A DNA stretch of 64,000 nucleotides from the NCBI GenBank assembly GCA_965279065.1, contig OZ257134.1, forward strand, positions 2,294,001 through 2,358,000, given 5' to 3'. This DNA comes from JAKAXS01 sp965279065 (GTDB taxonomy: Bacteria > Pseudomonadota > Alphaproteobacteria > Rhizobiales > Hyphomicrobiaceae). A program made the translations under genes and the position numbers. A model generated the notes under the pieces. The model saw only the letters and a program-made list of their open reading frames with translations. It was not told the DNA's origin and ran no database searches. Within the stretch, counting starts at the first letter, position 1, and each line of letters starts with the position of its first letter. This document shows, piece by piece, positions 25,815-35,118 of the stretch.

Positions 25815-26819
25815 ATGAAGATTTGCGTGGTTGGGGCCGGTGGCATCGGCGGATTGCTGGCGGCTCGCCTCGCGCAGTCCGGCCACGACGTCACCGTCAT
25901 CGCCCGTGGCCCCCACCTTGCCGCCATCCGCACCAACGGCCTGAGCCTGATCGAAGAGGATGGCCGCGAGAACACCTCCAGGGTTGCTGCGACCGACAAG
26001 ATCGCCGACGCCGGAAAGCAAGATCTCGTCATTCTCGGCATGAAGGCCCACCAATTGGCCGCCGTCGTCCGCGACCTGCCCGCCATGTACCAGGATGATA
26101 CCGTCGTCCTGACCGCGCAGAACGGCATTCCGTGGTGGTATTTCAACAAGTTGGGCGGGCCACATGAAGGTCGCCGCCTGGAGAGCGTGGACCCCGGCGG
26201 CATCATCGCCGACAGCTTGCCCGTAGATCGCGTCATCGGCAGCGTCGTCTATCCTGCTGCCGAGATCCTGCGCCCAGGCGTGATCAAGCACAACGAGGGC
26301 CTGCGTTTCTCCATCGCCGAGATCGACAACCAGAAAACGGAGCGCGTGACCCAGCTGTCGGAGGCGCTCCAGAAGGCCGGCTTCAAGGCGCCGGTCGCCC
26401 TGGACATCCGCGCTGAGATCTGGACCAAGCTGTGGGGCAACCTGAGCTTCAACCCGATCAGTGCCTTGACGCACGCCACGCTCGAAGACATTTGCCGCAA
26501 TCCGCTGACGCGCGAAACGGCCGCCCGCATGATGCGCGAAGCCCAGGCCGTCGGCGAGGCGCTCGGCATCCGCTTCCGTATCCCGTTGGAAAAGCGCATC
26601 GCCGGCGCCGAGGCGGTCGGTCCGCATAAAACGTCGATGCTTCAGGACATCGAAACCGGTCGCGCCATCGAGGCCGACGCGCTGATCGGCTCGATCATCG
26701 AACTCGGCCGCATCGCCGATGTACCGACGCCGCAGATCGAAGCCATCTACGCCTGTGTCAAGCTTCTGTCGGAAACGGTTTCGCGCGCGGGCGGCAAGCT
26801 GCAGATTGAGAAAGCATGA
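25815..26819 (+). CDS. 2-dehydropantoate 2-reductase-like (ApbA/PanE family)
   Basis: A 334-residue NADPH-dependent reductase of the ketopantoate reductase family. The N-terminal Rossmann motif VVGAGGIGGLLAARLAQSGHD is at 5-25 (in part GAGGIGGLLAARL), with AQNGIPWWYFNKL where PanE has the conserved AQNG, and KLWGNLSFNPISALT, where the catalytic Lys is expected, in the C-terminal helical domain. The 'PWWYF' insertion marks a subgroup often unrelated to pantothenate; the following acyl-CoA synthetase gene 43 bases downstream suggests an organic-acid role instead. Either function is possible. Confidence 0.85.
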   Translation: MKICVVGAGGIGGLLAARLAQSGHDVTVIARGPHLAAIRTNGLSLIEEDGRENTSRVAATDKIADAGKQDLVILGMKAHQLAAVVRDLPAMYQDDTVVLTAQNGIPWWYFNKLGGPHEGRRLESVDPGGIIADSLPVDRVIGSVVYPAAEILRPGVIKHNEGLRFSIAEIDNQKTERVTQLSEALQKAGFKAPVALDIRAEIWTKLWGNLSFNPISALTHATLEDICRNPLTRETAARMMREAQAVGEALGIRFRIPLEKRIAGAEAVGPHKTSMLQDIETGRAIEADALIGSIIELGRIADVPTPQIEAIYACVKLLSETVSRAGGKLQIEKA

Positions 26820-26862
26820 AGGTGGCGCGCATCGAACGCCGCCCAGGGGAGACGGGACGCAA

Positions 26863-28383
26863 ATGGCACTGCTGAAGACGCTTCACGACGTACTGGCGAC
26901 TGGCGCCGACGACGCAACTGCGATCGCCGCCTCGGGCGTTCCGCCGCTGACCTACAAGAGCTTCCGTGCTCTCGTCTCGCGCACCATCGCCACGCTCAAC
27001 GGCCTTGGCATCGGCCGTGGCGACCGCGTCGCCATCGTCCTGCCGAATGGACCCGACATGGCCACGGCCTTCGTTGCCATTGCCAGCGGTGCGACGGCAG
27101 CCCCCCTCAATCCTGCCTATCGGACCGACGAGTTCGACTTCTACATGACGGACATCGATGCCAAGGCACTTGTCGTCGAAGCCGGCAGCACCTCGCCAGC
27201 CATTGCGGCCGCCGAAAAACGCGGCATTCGCGTCCTGACGCTGCACTCCGCCCCCACGAGCGGCGCCGGCGTTTTCACCCTAACTGGCGCCGCCTCGGCA
27301 TCGACTGCAACAGCTGGAGGTCCCGCCGAAGTCGACGACATTGCCCTGATCCTGCACACCTCGGGTACGACATCGCGCCCCAAAATCGTGCCGTTGAGCC
27401 ACGGCAACGTGGCGGCATCCGCGGTGAACGTCGCCAATTCCCTCGCCCTGACGAAGGAAGACCGCGCACTCAACGTCATGCCCCTGTTCCACATCCACGG
27501 ACTGATCGCCGGCGTGCTCGCGCCATTATCCAAGGGCGGCTCCATCTTCTGCACGCCCGGCTTCAACGCTCTGCGCTTCTTCGGCGCCATGGAAGAGGCC
27601 GATCCGACCTGGTACACCGCCGTGCCAACGATGCATCAGGCGATCGTCAGCCGCGCTCATACCAATCGCGAGGTCATTGCTCGCCACAAGCTCCGCTTCA
27701 TCCGGTCTTCATCGTCGTCCCTGCCCCCGCAAGTGATCACCGAACTCGAAGCAGCGTTCGGCGCACCGGTGGTCGAGGCCTACGGCATGACGGAAGCCGC
27801 TCATCAGATGGCCTCCAACCCTATCGGCGGCACGCGCAAACCCGGCACGGTCGGCCAGGCCGCCGGCCCCGAGGTTGCGATCATGGATGCCGACGGCAAT
27901 ATCCTGTCGACGGGCGACACGGGCGAGATCGTCATTCGCGGGCCCAACGTCACGAGCGGTTACGAGAACAATCCCCAGGCCAACGGCGAAGCCTACAGCA
28001 ACGGCTGGTTCCGCACCGGCGACCAAGGCATGATCGACGACGAAGGCTACATCACGATTACCGGCCGGCTGAAGGAGATCATCAACCGCGGCGGCGAGAA
28101 GATCTCGCCGCGCGAGGTCGACGAGATCCTGATGGATCATCCAGCAGTCCTGCAGGCCCTGACATTCGCCATGCCGCACGACAAGCTTGGCGAAGAGGTG
28201 GCGTGCGCCATCGTGTTCCGCGAAGGCCAGTCGGCCACCGAACGCGAGCTGCGTGATTTTGCCGGCGAAAGGCTCGCCAACTTCAAGGTGCCGCGCAAGA
28301 TCATCATGCTCGACGAAATACCCAAGGGCGCGACCGGCAAGCTCCAGCGCATCGGCTTGGCCCAGAAGCTCGGGCTGGCCTGA
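26863..28383 (+). CDS. Acyl-CoA synthetase, oxalate-CoA ligase (AAE3/Pcs60)-like
   Basis: An AMP-forming acyl-CoA ligase of 506 residues from ATG 26863 (AGGGGAGA upstream). The AMP-binding P-loop reads LHTSGTTSRPKIVPLSHGN, then MPLFHIHGLIAGVLAP, EAYGMTEAAHQMASNP, GWFRTGDQG and the C-terminal hinge with ITGRLKEIINRGGEKISPRE and catalytic Lys in KGATGKLQR. The SRPK and HQMASNP forms are those of the plant AAE3 and yeast Pcs60 oxalyl-CoA synthetases rather than of long-chain FadD. The substrate is therefore likely a short dicarboxylic or similar acid; oxalate is a hypothesis. It follows the PanE-like gene in the same direction. Confidence 0.87.
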   Translation: MALLKTLHDVLATGADDATAIAASGVPPLTYKSFRALVSRTIATLNGLGIGRGDRVAIVLPNGPDMATAFVAIASGATAAPLNPAYRTDEFDFYMTDIDAKALVVEAGSTSPAIAAAEKRGIRVLTLHSAPTSGAGVFTLTGAASASTATAGGPAEVDDIALILHTSGTTSRPKIVPLSHGNVAASAVNVANSLALTKEDRALNVMPLFHIHGLIAGVLAPLSKGGSIFCTPGFNALRFFGAMEEADPTWYTAVPTMHQAIVSRAHTNREVIARHKLRFIRSSSSSLPPQVITELEAAFGAPVVEAYGMTEAAHQMASNPIGGTRKPGTVGQAAGPEVAIMDADGNILSTGDTGEIVIRGPNVTSGYENNPQANGEAYSNGWFRTGDQGMIDDEGYITITGRLKEIINRGGEKISPREVDEILMDHPAVLQALTFAMPHDKLGEEVACAIVFREGQSATERELRDFAGERLANFKVPRKIIMLDEIPKGATGKLQRIGLAQKLGLA

Positions 28384-28388
28384 TCGTC

Positions 28389-31079
28389 TTACGGAACAGG
28401 CAAGCGACCGGTGTCGGCCGCCTTGGCTTCCGCCGTCAGCTCCGGACTTTCCTGCTTGTATTTGCGAAGCACCTCCCGCGCCTTCTCGGTCACGCTGTCG
28501 GCGATGGCGGCGTGACCCTCGGCTGTCGGATGGAAGGCACCGGAATAGGTTGATGCCAGCAGGAGCTGAAACCACGACAGGCTTTCCAATTTCAGCGCCT
28601 TTTGCAGCATCGACCCCGAGACGTGGAAGTTGCCCGTCATGAACGCGTCGTTCGGCGTCCGAAACCAACGCTGCCGCGGGGCATAGGCTCGATAGTCAGC
28701 CGGATTGTAGGGCACCCACGTGCCGTTGGTGAAACGCGGCAGCCGCAAGTCGTCGGCAATCGAGAAGGCGTTGTCGGTGTAGCCGGCACAGATCCCACGT
28801 CCGACAAACGCCTGCCGGTGCGCGTCCGCGAAAGTCCAGCCGTACGCCTTGGCACTCGACGCCATCACCCGCTGCAGCTTGTCAGCCACCCACGTGCCGT
28901 CCTTCGCCCGCTTCTCGCTCAGCCTGAAATCGGTCAGCACGTCCATGCCGGCGGTTCCGTCCGGGCATGTAGCGCTGCCGTCACCAAGGAGTGCCAGCGG
29001 CGGATAGGCGGCAAGGATCACGCGGTCGCTTTCGTCCCAAGGCAGATGCAGGATGTTATGCAGCGCCCGGTTCAGCGACTTGTAGCGCTGATCCACGACG
29101 TCGAGCGCGCGGCTCGCCTCGAGCTGCCCTTCGACTTCGCCGAACCAGCCGCCCAGTTTCTTAAGCAGCGACTGATCGGCGAGCACGGCATTGGCCAGCA
29201 ACCGCGAAAATCCGATGTCGTTGCCGCCGATTGACACCAGAAGCAGGTCGATCTTGCGCGATTTCTCGATCGCGCACTTGCGGAGCACCAGCCCGCCCTG
29301 CAGGTCCTTGATGGCCCCCTGCATGTGATAGGCTTCCGGCAGATCCTGCGCCGGCGCATCCGTCTTCCCGCACTGCGCCTGCGCGATCGCCGAGATCTGC
29401 GACAGCACCGGCGGGTTCGGCACCCATTCGTTGCCCTTGTAGCGTAGGAAGAGGCCCGCGGTGACCTCCGCGCCCGAACACGCCACACCGACGTAGGTCA
29501 CGGCCCGATGCGGATCCTCCAGCGCCAGTTGCAGCGCCGCGCGCAACTCGAACGAGTAGAGCGACCGATGGCAAGCCTGGTCGAGCCAACGCGCATTCTC
29601 CTCGATGAACGCTTTGTCGCCGATCGCTTTCCAGGAACCGACGCGCGCCGGGTAGCCGATCAGATCCTTGCCGCCGCCGCCATACGCGGCGGACCGCTCG
29701 CGCGAAAAGCGCACTGGCCCGTCTGGGTTACCTTCTCCTGACGCGAAGCTGTCGCCCATGCCGGCGATCAGCAGGTCGCGCACCTTGACGTCGGTCTGCG
29801 CCACCGGCCGTCCCGCGATCTCCACCATGATCGTGGCACCGTCGGGATAGGGCACGTCGACCACTAGGCCCTCGCTGCACGGCTTCGTGACGGCCTCCGT
29901 CCGTCCCGCCGTCTCGCCGCGTTGGCTGACGCGCCAGATGCAGTTGACCGCGGGATCGTTCGCACCGGAGAGTTCCGCGACGATCGCGTGCTTGTCGGGA
30001 TTGATGTAGTCGCCATCGTCGGCACACACGAATTCGTTGCGCGCCCGGTTCCAGCACGTCTTACGGAACATCGTCGCGGCCCATCCTTCCGGATGCCGCG
30101 CCGCCAGGGCTCGCTCGGACGACAGGATGGGCGTCTGCCGCTCATCCGGCGACAACGCCAGATACGTCGCGCGATGCACGTTCGTGTCCTTGGCATCGCC
30201 AAAGAACCGGAAAGGGTTCTCGACGCGCCATTTGATTTCGACCTTCTCAAGCGGAATGATCGCCGCCGTATCCGGCAGCGGCGCTACGCCCGGCTGCGCA
30301 GCGGGCCCCACCGCAGCCTCTGCAGGCGCCGCAGTGGCGGCCGCGGGTGGCCCCCCTGTCGTCCCCGGAGCCGCGTCCGGAGCGTGCGTCGCAGGCGTGG
30401 GAGCAGGAGTCAGCCCGACCGTACCGCGGGGATCGGGCGGCGCAGGTACCGCCGCAGCCGCCGACGGCTGCGCTTCCACCGGAGCCACAGGCACACCGAC
30501 CGGACGATGCGGCGCGGGCGGCGGCGGCGACAGTTCAGCGGCCGCCGGCGCTGCTCCCTGCTGCGGCGGTGGCAAGGTCTGCTCCGGCGCCTTCGCGGAA
30601 CCGGCCGGTGGCTGCGGCGGAGGGTGCGGTTGCGATGCGGCCGGCGGCGCGCCCGTCGGCGACTTCTGCCAGTTCAGGACCGGCTGGCCTGGCGCGCCCG
30701 CGGCCGGCGGTAGGTCCGTCGCGGCGGGCGCCATCGGCGGCGGCAGTTCACTGCGCTCGGCGGGCACATGCGCCGCGCCCGAAGGTGCCGGGATCGCTGC
30801 TTCGTCCGGCAGCGGTGCCGGCGGTCCCTGCGGCTGCGGTTTACTGGGATCGATGCCGGGGGCGGCCGTTTCATCTCTGGCATCGTCTGGCAGAACACTG
30901 TCGTCGACCGGCGGCAGCGGCGTGCCCCGCTGCACGTCTGACGGTTCTTGAGACGGATACGGCTCGCTTTGGCTGCGGCCCCAGGGCAGATCTTCTTCAG
31001 CCAGCAGCGGTCCTGCCCAAGTCACGCAGAGCACGCCCGCAGCTAGCGCCAATGCAGCTATAAGACCTGCGCGTGTCAT
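28389..31079 (-). CDS. Large Pro-rich exported SGNH/GDSL hydrolase
   Basis: An 896-residue protein with a signal peptide (ALALAAGVLCVTWAGPLLAEE) and three parts. Residues 30-290 are Pro/Ala-rich and probably disordered, rich in AAPxP patterns. Residues 300-430 look like a beta-rich domain (EKVEIKWRVENPFRFFG and on to GRPVAQTDVKV). Residues 435-880 are an SGNH hydrolase: block I GMGDSFASGEGN with Ser444, CSGAEVTAG (block II region), IGGNDIGFS with Asn620, and FHPTAEGH with His850. It should be an esterase or lipase acting in the periplasm or outside. It stands alone. The length is about three times that of a plain SGNH enzyme. Confidence 0.85.
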   Translation of the reverse strand: MTRAGLIAALALAAGVLCVTWAGPLLAEEDLPWGRSQSEPYPSQEPSDVQRGTPLPPVDDSVLPDDARDETAAPGIDPSKPQPQGPPAPLPDEAAIPAPSGAAHVPAERSELPPPMAPAATDLPPAAGAPGQPVLNWQKSPTGAPPAASQPHPPPQPPAGSAKAPEQTLPPPQQGAAPAAAELSPPPPAPHRPVGVPVAPVEAQPSAAAAVPAPPDPRGTVGLTPAPTPATHAPDAAPGTTGGPPAAATAAPAEAAVGPAAQPGVAPLPDTAAIIPLEKVEIKWRVENPFRFFGDAKDTNVHRATYLALSPDERQTPILSSERALAARHPEGWAATMFRKTCWNRARNEFVCADDGDYINPDKHAIVAELSGANDPAVNCIWRVSQRGETAGRTEAVTKPCSEGLVVDVPYPDGATIMVEIAGRPVAQTDVKVRDLLIAGMGDSFASGEGNPDGPVRFSRERSAAYGGGGKDLIGYPARVGSWKAIGDKAFIEENARWLDQACHRSLYSFELRAALQLALEDPHRAVTYVGVACSGAEVTAGLFLRYKGNEWVPNPPVLSQISAIAQAQCGKTDAPAQDLPEAYHMQGAIKDLQGGLVLRKCAIEKSRKIDLLLVSIGGNDIGFSRLLANAVLADQSLLKKLGGWFGEVEGQLEASRALDVVDQRYKSLNRALHNILHLPWDESDRVILAAYPPLALLGDGSATCPDGTAGMDVLTDFRLSEKRAKDGTWVADKLQRVMASSAKAYGWTFADAHRQAFVGRGICAGYTDNAFSIADDLRLPRFTNGTWVPYNPADYRAYAPRQRWFRTPNDAFMTGNFHVSGSMLQKALKLESLSWFQLLLASTYSGAFHPTAEGHAAIADSVTEKAREVLRKYKQESPELTAEAKAADTGRLPVP

Positions 31080-31142
31080 TCGTTATGGCCCTCACGCCCC
31101 GTGGGCGAATAGATCGGAAGCCCGGAATGCCTGACGTAGAGT

Positions 31143-32000
31143 TTAGACGCGGCCTCGCACATGTGCCCACGTCAGGCGCGTCACTCGGCTCAATGGGGAA
31201 ATCCCGGCCACGTCGCGCAGCGGATCACGCCCCTTTGTCTCAAGAGCGCGCAAATAGGGCTCCAAAAGGGCAACAGGCAGCACCGCGTCGATTAAGCGCC
31301 GCTCCGCGCCGTCAGCAAGCTGTAAAACCTCGCTTCGTGCCGACCGCGCTCCCCGTGCCAGCTCCCGCAGCGCATGGCCCGCCTCCTCGAGGCCGCCGGC
31401 ATCGCTTTGGCCGACTGCCTCACCAATCGCCCCCGGCCACAGCGGCAAACGCCCTTTCGCCGCAAAATACGGAAGATCGAGCGCAATGCGGACACGGCCG
31501 AGCCCACGCGTCGCCGCGGCGATCAGGTCTTTCGCTACACCAGCCTGCGCCCCACGCACCTTGGCGGAAAGCTGCAGCAATCGGCCGTCGACGCACATCA
31601 GATACGCATCGAAGGCGGCCTCATCGTCGAACGGCAGCCGTCGCAACTCGTCGCTGCGTGCATCCAGCAGCGCCTCGATCGTCGAAGGCTCGACCTGATA
31701 TCGGATCATCAGTGTCTGCATCGCATCGGCAATCGGGTGACCGCTGGCCGGCGCGCCTGCGGCCAACGCGTCACGCCACCACTGCAGCCGGATCTCGCCC
31801 AGTACCTCATCTCCAACCGTCGTCGCGACCCGTCCCGTCTCCCCCCAGAACGCGGCAAGTGTGATCAGGTCGTCACGCAACCCGGCAGGCGCCAGTAGGG
31901 CGGTGATGTAATAGTCCGGCGCCCAGTTGCGCGCCGCCTCGCGGACACTGAGCTGACGGTCAATCTGGCGATCACCGTCCGGTGTCATCACCGTCTCCAT
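31143..32000 (-). CDS. Squalene/phytoene synthase-like protein (NDUFAF6-type)
   Basis: A 285-residue helical protein of the squalene/phytoene synthase fold. GEIRLQWWRDALAA is the family landmark, and DARSDELRR keeps a DxxxD-like first motif, but the second Asp-rich motif needed for prenyl diphosphate ionisation is replaced by VRIALDLPYFAAKGRLPLW. This matches the mitochondrial complex I assembly factor NDUFAF6 branch rather than a carotenoid enzyme. It follows the NDUFAF3-like gene by 9 bases in the SecF-SecD-YajC transcription direction, supporting a membrane-complex assembly role. Enzyme activity cannot be excluded. Confidence 0.83.
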   Translation of the reverse strand: METVMTPDGDRQIDRQLSVREAARNWAPDYYITALLAPAGLRDDLITLAAFWGETGRVATTVGDEVLGEIRLQWWRDALAAGAPASGHPIADAMQTLMIRYQVEPSTIEALLDARSDELRRLPFDDEAAFDAYLMCVDGRLLQLSAKVRGAQAGVAKDLIAAATRGLGRVRIALDLPYFAAKGRLPLWPGAIGEAVGQSDAGGLEEAGHALRELARGARSARSEVLQLADGAERRLIDAVLPVALLEPYLRALETKGRDPLRDVAGISPLSRVTRLTWAHVRGRV

Positions 32001-32009
32001 GACGCAGCG

Positions 32010-32396
32010 CTAATCGACGGCGAGCAGGGCGGCGGCAACCGGCCGCCCTTCGGCAAGCAGGATGTTGTAGGTCCGGCATGCCGCGCCGGTATCCATGGCT
32101 TCCAGGCCGATACCCGCCTCGGCCAGGCCGCTGCGCACGTCCAGTCCCGGATGCCGCAGCTCCTTGCCCGTCCCCAGGAACAGCACGGCCACCTCGCTGC
32201 GCTCGATCAGAACCTTGGCGAACGCCTGCAGCGACAGATCTTCAAGCCGCTCCGGAGCCCACGCCGAGATGCCCGACGGCAGGCACAGGATGGAGCCGCG
32301 ATGGCTCATGCCGGCGAAGCGGAAGCCGCCGTTGCCGTAGGCATCGATCGGTGCGCGGCCTGGATAGAACGGCACCTGATCGGCCACATCATCCAT
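32010..32396 (-). CDS. Mth938-like (DUF498, NDUFAF3 homologue)
   Basis: A 128-residue single-domain protein of the Mth938/DUF498 family. It shows IDAYGNGGFRFAGMSHRGSIL, the hydrophobic VAVLFLGTGKELRHP, and CRTYNILLAEGRPVAAALLAVD, the standard layout. The human homologue NDUFAF3 is a complex I assembly factor. Here the gene is wedged between secF (1 base between stop and start regions) and the NDUFAF6-like gene, so secD, secF, NDUFAF3-like and NDUFAF6-like products are made together. The molecular activity is not known. Confidence 0.9.
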   Translation of the reverse strand: MDDVADQVPFYPGRAPIDAYGNGGFRFAGMSHRGSILCLPSGISAWAPERLEDLSLQAFAKVLIERSEVAVLFLGTGKELRHPGLDVRSGLAEAGIGLEAMDTGAACRTYNILLAEGRPVAAALLAVD

Positions 32397-32397
32397 C

Positions 32398-33402
32398 CTA
32401 GCGAACGACCGGCGTCTTCTTGGTACTGGTGGCGGTGCCGGATGCAGGAGCTGCTGCCTCTTTCGGCGCTTCCGGCGCCGAGCCGACCGTGTCGCGACGC
32501 ACGCCGAGATAGTCGAGCACGGGCGCCGCGATGAAGATCGACGAATACGTGCCGATCAACACGCCGAACAGCATCGCGAAGGTGAAATTGCGGATCACCT
32601 CGCCGCCGAAGAAATACAAGGCTAGCAGCACTGCGATCGTCGTCACGCCGGTCAGGATGGTGCGCGACAGTGTCTCGTTGATCGACAGGTTGAGCAGCTC
32701 GTTGATTTCCATCTTCTTATACTTGCGCAGGTTCTCGCGGATGCGGTCCGAAACGACGACCGTATCGTTCACCGAGTAGCCCAGGATCGTCAACAGCGCC
32801 GCGACCGTGGACAGGTCGAAGTCGAGTTGGAAGAACGAGAAAATCCCCGCAGTTACCAGCACGTCGTGGGTCAACGCGATGATGGTGCCGAGCGCGAACT
32901 GCCATTCGAAACGGAACCAGACATAGGCGACGATGGCGAGGATGGCTGCCAGCACTGCATACGTGCCGGTTGAGCGCAGTTCGCTGGAAACCGCCGGACC
33001 GACGACTTCGCGGCGCCGCTCGTCATAGTCGGCCGCCAGCGCCTCCTTGACCTTGTTGGCGGCCACCTGTTGCGCTTCTTCGCCACCCGGTTGCTCTTCG
33101 AGCCGGATCAGCGCATCGCTCGGCTTGCCGAATTCCTGGATCTGCACATCGCCGAGGTCCAGCGTCCCGAGCTTTTCGCGCAACGCGGCAATATCGGCCG
33201 TACCCGACTTCGCCTGCATCTCGATCATGGACCCGCCTTTGAAGTCCACGCCGTAGTTGAAGCCGAGCGTGAAGATCAGCCCTAGAGCCACCAACATGGC
33301 GAGCACTGAGCCGCCAACGCACAAGTCGCGCCAACGCATGAAGTTGATGCGCAGATCGTGCGGAAAGAAGTCGTAGCCCTTGAAGTCCGGGACCAGAAAC
33401 AT
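32398..33402 (-). CDS. secF: Protein translocase subunit SecF
   Basis: Membrane partner of SecD that uses the proton gradient to finish export of proteins on the periplasmic side. The 334 residues have an N-terminal helix, the signature FNYGVDFKGGSMIEM at about 49-63, a periplasmic domain, and five further helices with VTAGIFSFFQLDFDLSTVAALLTI (in part DFDLSTVAALLTILGYS) and NDTVVVSDRIRENLRKYK. The C-terminus has a short Thr/Ala-rich tail. It begins 15 bases after the secD stop and is the second gene of the secDF pair. Confidence 0.97.
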   Translation of the reverse strand: MFLVPDFKGYDFFPHDLRINFMRWRDLCVGGSVLAMLVALGLIFTLGFNYGVDFKGGSMIEMQAKSGTADIAALREKLGTLDLGDVQIQEFGKPSDALIRLEEQPGGEEAQQVAANKVKEALAADYDERRREVVGPAVSSELRSTGTYAVLAAILAIVAYVWFRFEWQFALGTIIALTHDVLVTAGIFSFFQLDFDLSTVAALLTILGYSVNDTVVVSDRIRENLRKYKKMEINELLNLSINETLSRTILTGVTTIAVLLALYFFGGEVIRNFTFAMLFGVLIGTYSSIFIAAPVLDYLGVRRDTVGSAPEAPKEAAAPASGTATSTKKTPVVR

Positions 33403-33417
33403 GTCAGCAATCTTCCA

Positions 33418-35034
33418 TTAAACGGGGACTTCGAGCGTCCGGCTCTTGTTCTTGGCATTCTTCAGCCACAAGGCGACGAGCAGGCGCGTCACCGTGACCG
33501 CTGCGAACACCGACGTCAGGATGCCGAGCGCCAGCGTCACCGCGAAGCCGCGGATTGGTCCCGAGCCCAGCCAGAACATGATGATCGCGGCTGCCAGCGT
33601 CGTCAGCTGGCTGTCGATGATCGTCACGACGGCGCGCGTGAACCCGGCATCGATGGCCGCGATAGCCGACTTGCCCGCACGAATTTCTTCACGGATGCGT
33701 TCGTAGATCAGCACGTTGGCATCGACGGCCATGGCAATCGTCAAGATGAAGCCGGCAATGCCCGGCAATGTCAGAGTTGTGCCGACCAGCGTCATCAGCG
33801 CCATGATGAGAATGGCATGCACCAGCAAACCGATAACGGCGTAGACGCCGAACGTGCCATAGGCCAGCACCGTCAACGCCACGGTCGCGATCGCGCCGAC
33901 CAAGCCGGCGACCTTGCCGGACTCGATACTGTCGGCGCCAAGTGACGGCCCCACCGTGCGCTCTTCGACGATGGTAAGCTTGGCCGGCAACGAGCCCGAC
34001 CGGAGCTGGATCGCCAGGTTGTTGGCCGATTCAACCGTGAAGTTGCCGGAAATCTGTCCGGTGCCGCTCGGAATGGCGGTCTGGATCACTGGCGCCGACA
34101 GAACCTTGTTGTCCAGCAGGATCGCAAACGGCGCGCCGACATTCTCCGTGGTGAACTTGCCGAACTTGCGCGCGCCCGACAGGTTGAAGCGGAACGAGAT
34201 GACGGGTTGATTGTCCTGGCTGTCGAATGCCTGCTGCGCATCGACCAGATCTTCGCCCGTCACGACGGGCGAGTCCTGAAGCACATATGCCCGGTCAGGG
34301 TTTTCCGCGTCCGGGTAGACCTTGTAGCCGAGCGGCACGCGCGTGGCTTTGGCCTCTTCGGCCGTGACCGTCGGGTGGACCGCGTGAAACGTCAGCTTGG
34401 CCGTTTCGCCCAGGATCTTCTTAAGCGGCCCGGTATCCTGCAGACCAGGGAACTGGATCAGGATGCGGTCGGCACCCTGTCGCACCACGGTGGACTCCGA
34501 CACGCCAAGTCCGTTGACGCGCCGGTTGATGGTTTCGATCGCCGCTCCGGTCGCATTGCTGATGCGTTGCGTCAGCCCCGCCGCCGTCGGTTTGACGGTA
34601 AGCAAGCCACCGCCCTGGTCGGCGACTTCAAGGTCGCTGCCGCTCGTGCCGAACAGCGGATTGCCAAGCGGCTGAATGAGTTTCTTGAGGTCCGTGAGGG
34701 CCTTTTCCGCCTCCTCCGGCTTAACCAGCCTGACCTGGACGACATCGCCTTGCACGCCCACGGCCGAGAAGCCGATCTTGGCATCGCGCAACTGTTTGCG
34801 CGCATCGTCGCGCACCGCCGTCAGCCAATCGGTCTTGAGCTCGTTCGTGTCCATGGCGAGCAGCATGTGCGCGCCGCCCCGCAGGTCGAGACCCAGGGGC
34901 ATCTGCCGTGTCGGCAGGAACGACGGCCATGCCGCCAGTTCCTCCTTGGAAAAGAAGTTCGGCAACGAGACGATGAGGCCGGCGAGGATCGTCCCAATGA
35001 TCGCCAGAATTTTCCATCGTGCAAAATAAAGCAT
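33418..35034 (-). CDS. secD: Protein translocase subunit SecD
   Basis: Large RND-type export subunit of 538 residues. It has the N-terminal helix (WKILAIIGTILAGLIVSLPN), the P1 head region beginning LGLDLRGGAHMLLAMD, a periplasmic domain containing VGAPFAILLDNKVLSAPVI and SGTGQISGNFTVESANNLA, and five C-terminal helices with GFILTIAMAVDANVLIYERI and EEIRAGKSAIAAIDAGF (Asp in the fourth helix is the proton path in homologues). It follows yajC and precedes secF, the standard order. Confidence 0.97.
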   Translation of the reverse strand: MLYFARWKILAIIGTILAGLIVSLPNFFSKEELAAWPSFLPTRQMPLGLDLRGGAHMLLAMDTNELKTDWLTAVRDDARKQLRDAKIGFSAVGVQGDVVQVRLVKPEEAEKALTDLKKLIQPLGNPLFGTSGSDLEVADQGGGLLTVKPTAAGLTQRISNATGAAIETINRRVNGLGVSESTVVRQGADRILIQFPGLQDTGPLKKILGETAKLTFHAVHPTVTAEEAKATRVPLGYKVYPDAENPDRAYVLQDSPVVTGEDLVDAQQAFDSQDNQPVISFRFNLSGARKFGKFTTENVGAPFAILLDNKVLSAPVIQTAIPSGTGQISGNFTVESANNLAIQLRSGSLPAKLTIVEERTVGPSLGADSIESGKVAGLVGAIATVALTVLAYGTFGVYAVIGLLVHAILIMALMTLVGTTLTLPGIAGFILTIAMAVDANVLIYERIREEIRAGKSAIAAIDAGFTRAVVTIIDSQLTTLAAAIIMFWLGSGPIRGFAVTLALGILTSVFAAVTVTRLLVALWLKNAKNKSRTLEVPV

Positions 35035-35118
35035 AACGCGCCGTCCCCAAATCTCACTGCATCGTCGTGGCGGCCGCCGCCGCCCGCAAGGGTGGCTATT
35101 GCGCCGCTATGGCGGCTA

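Noticed and set aside
30037..30951. Gly/Ala-rich plus-strand frame of 304 codons
   Set aside because: It is the complement of the proline-rich region of the SGNH hydrolase gene; the Gly/Ala-rich translation follows from that.
31143..32000. Carotenoid or hopanoid biosynthesis gene
   Set aside because: The second Asp-rich motif is missing and no other terpene genes are near; the NDUFAF6-like reading fits the context better.
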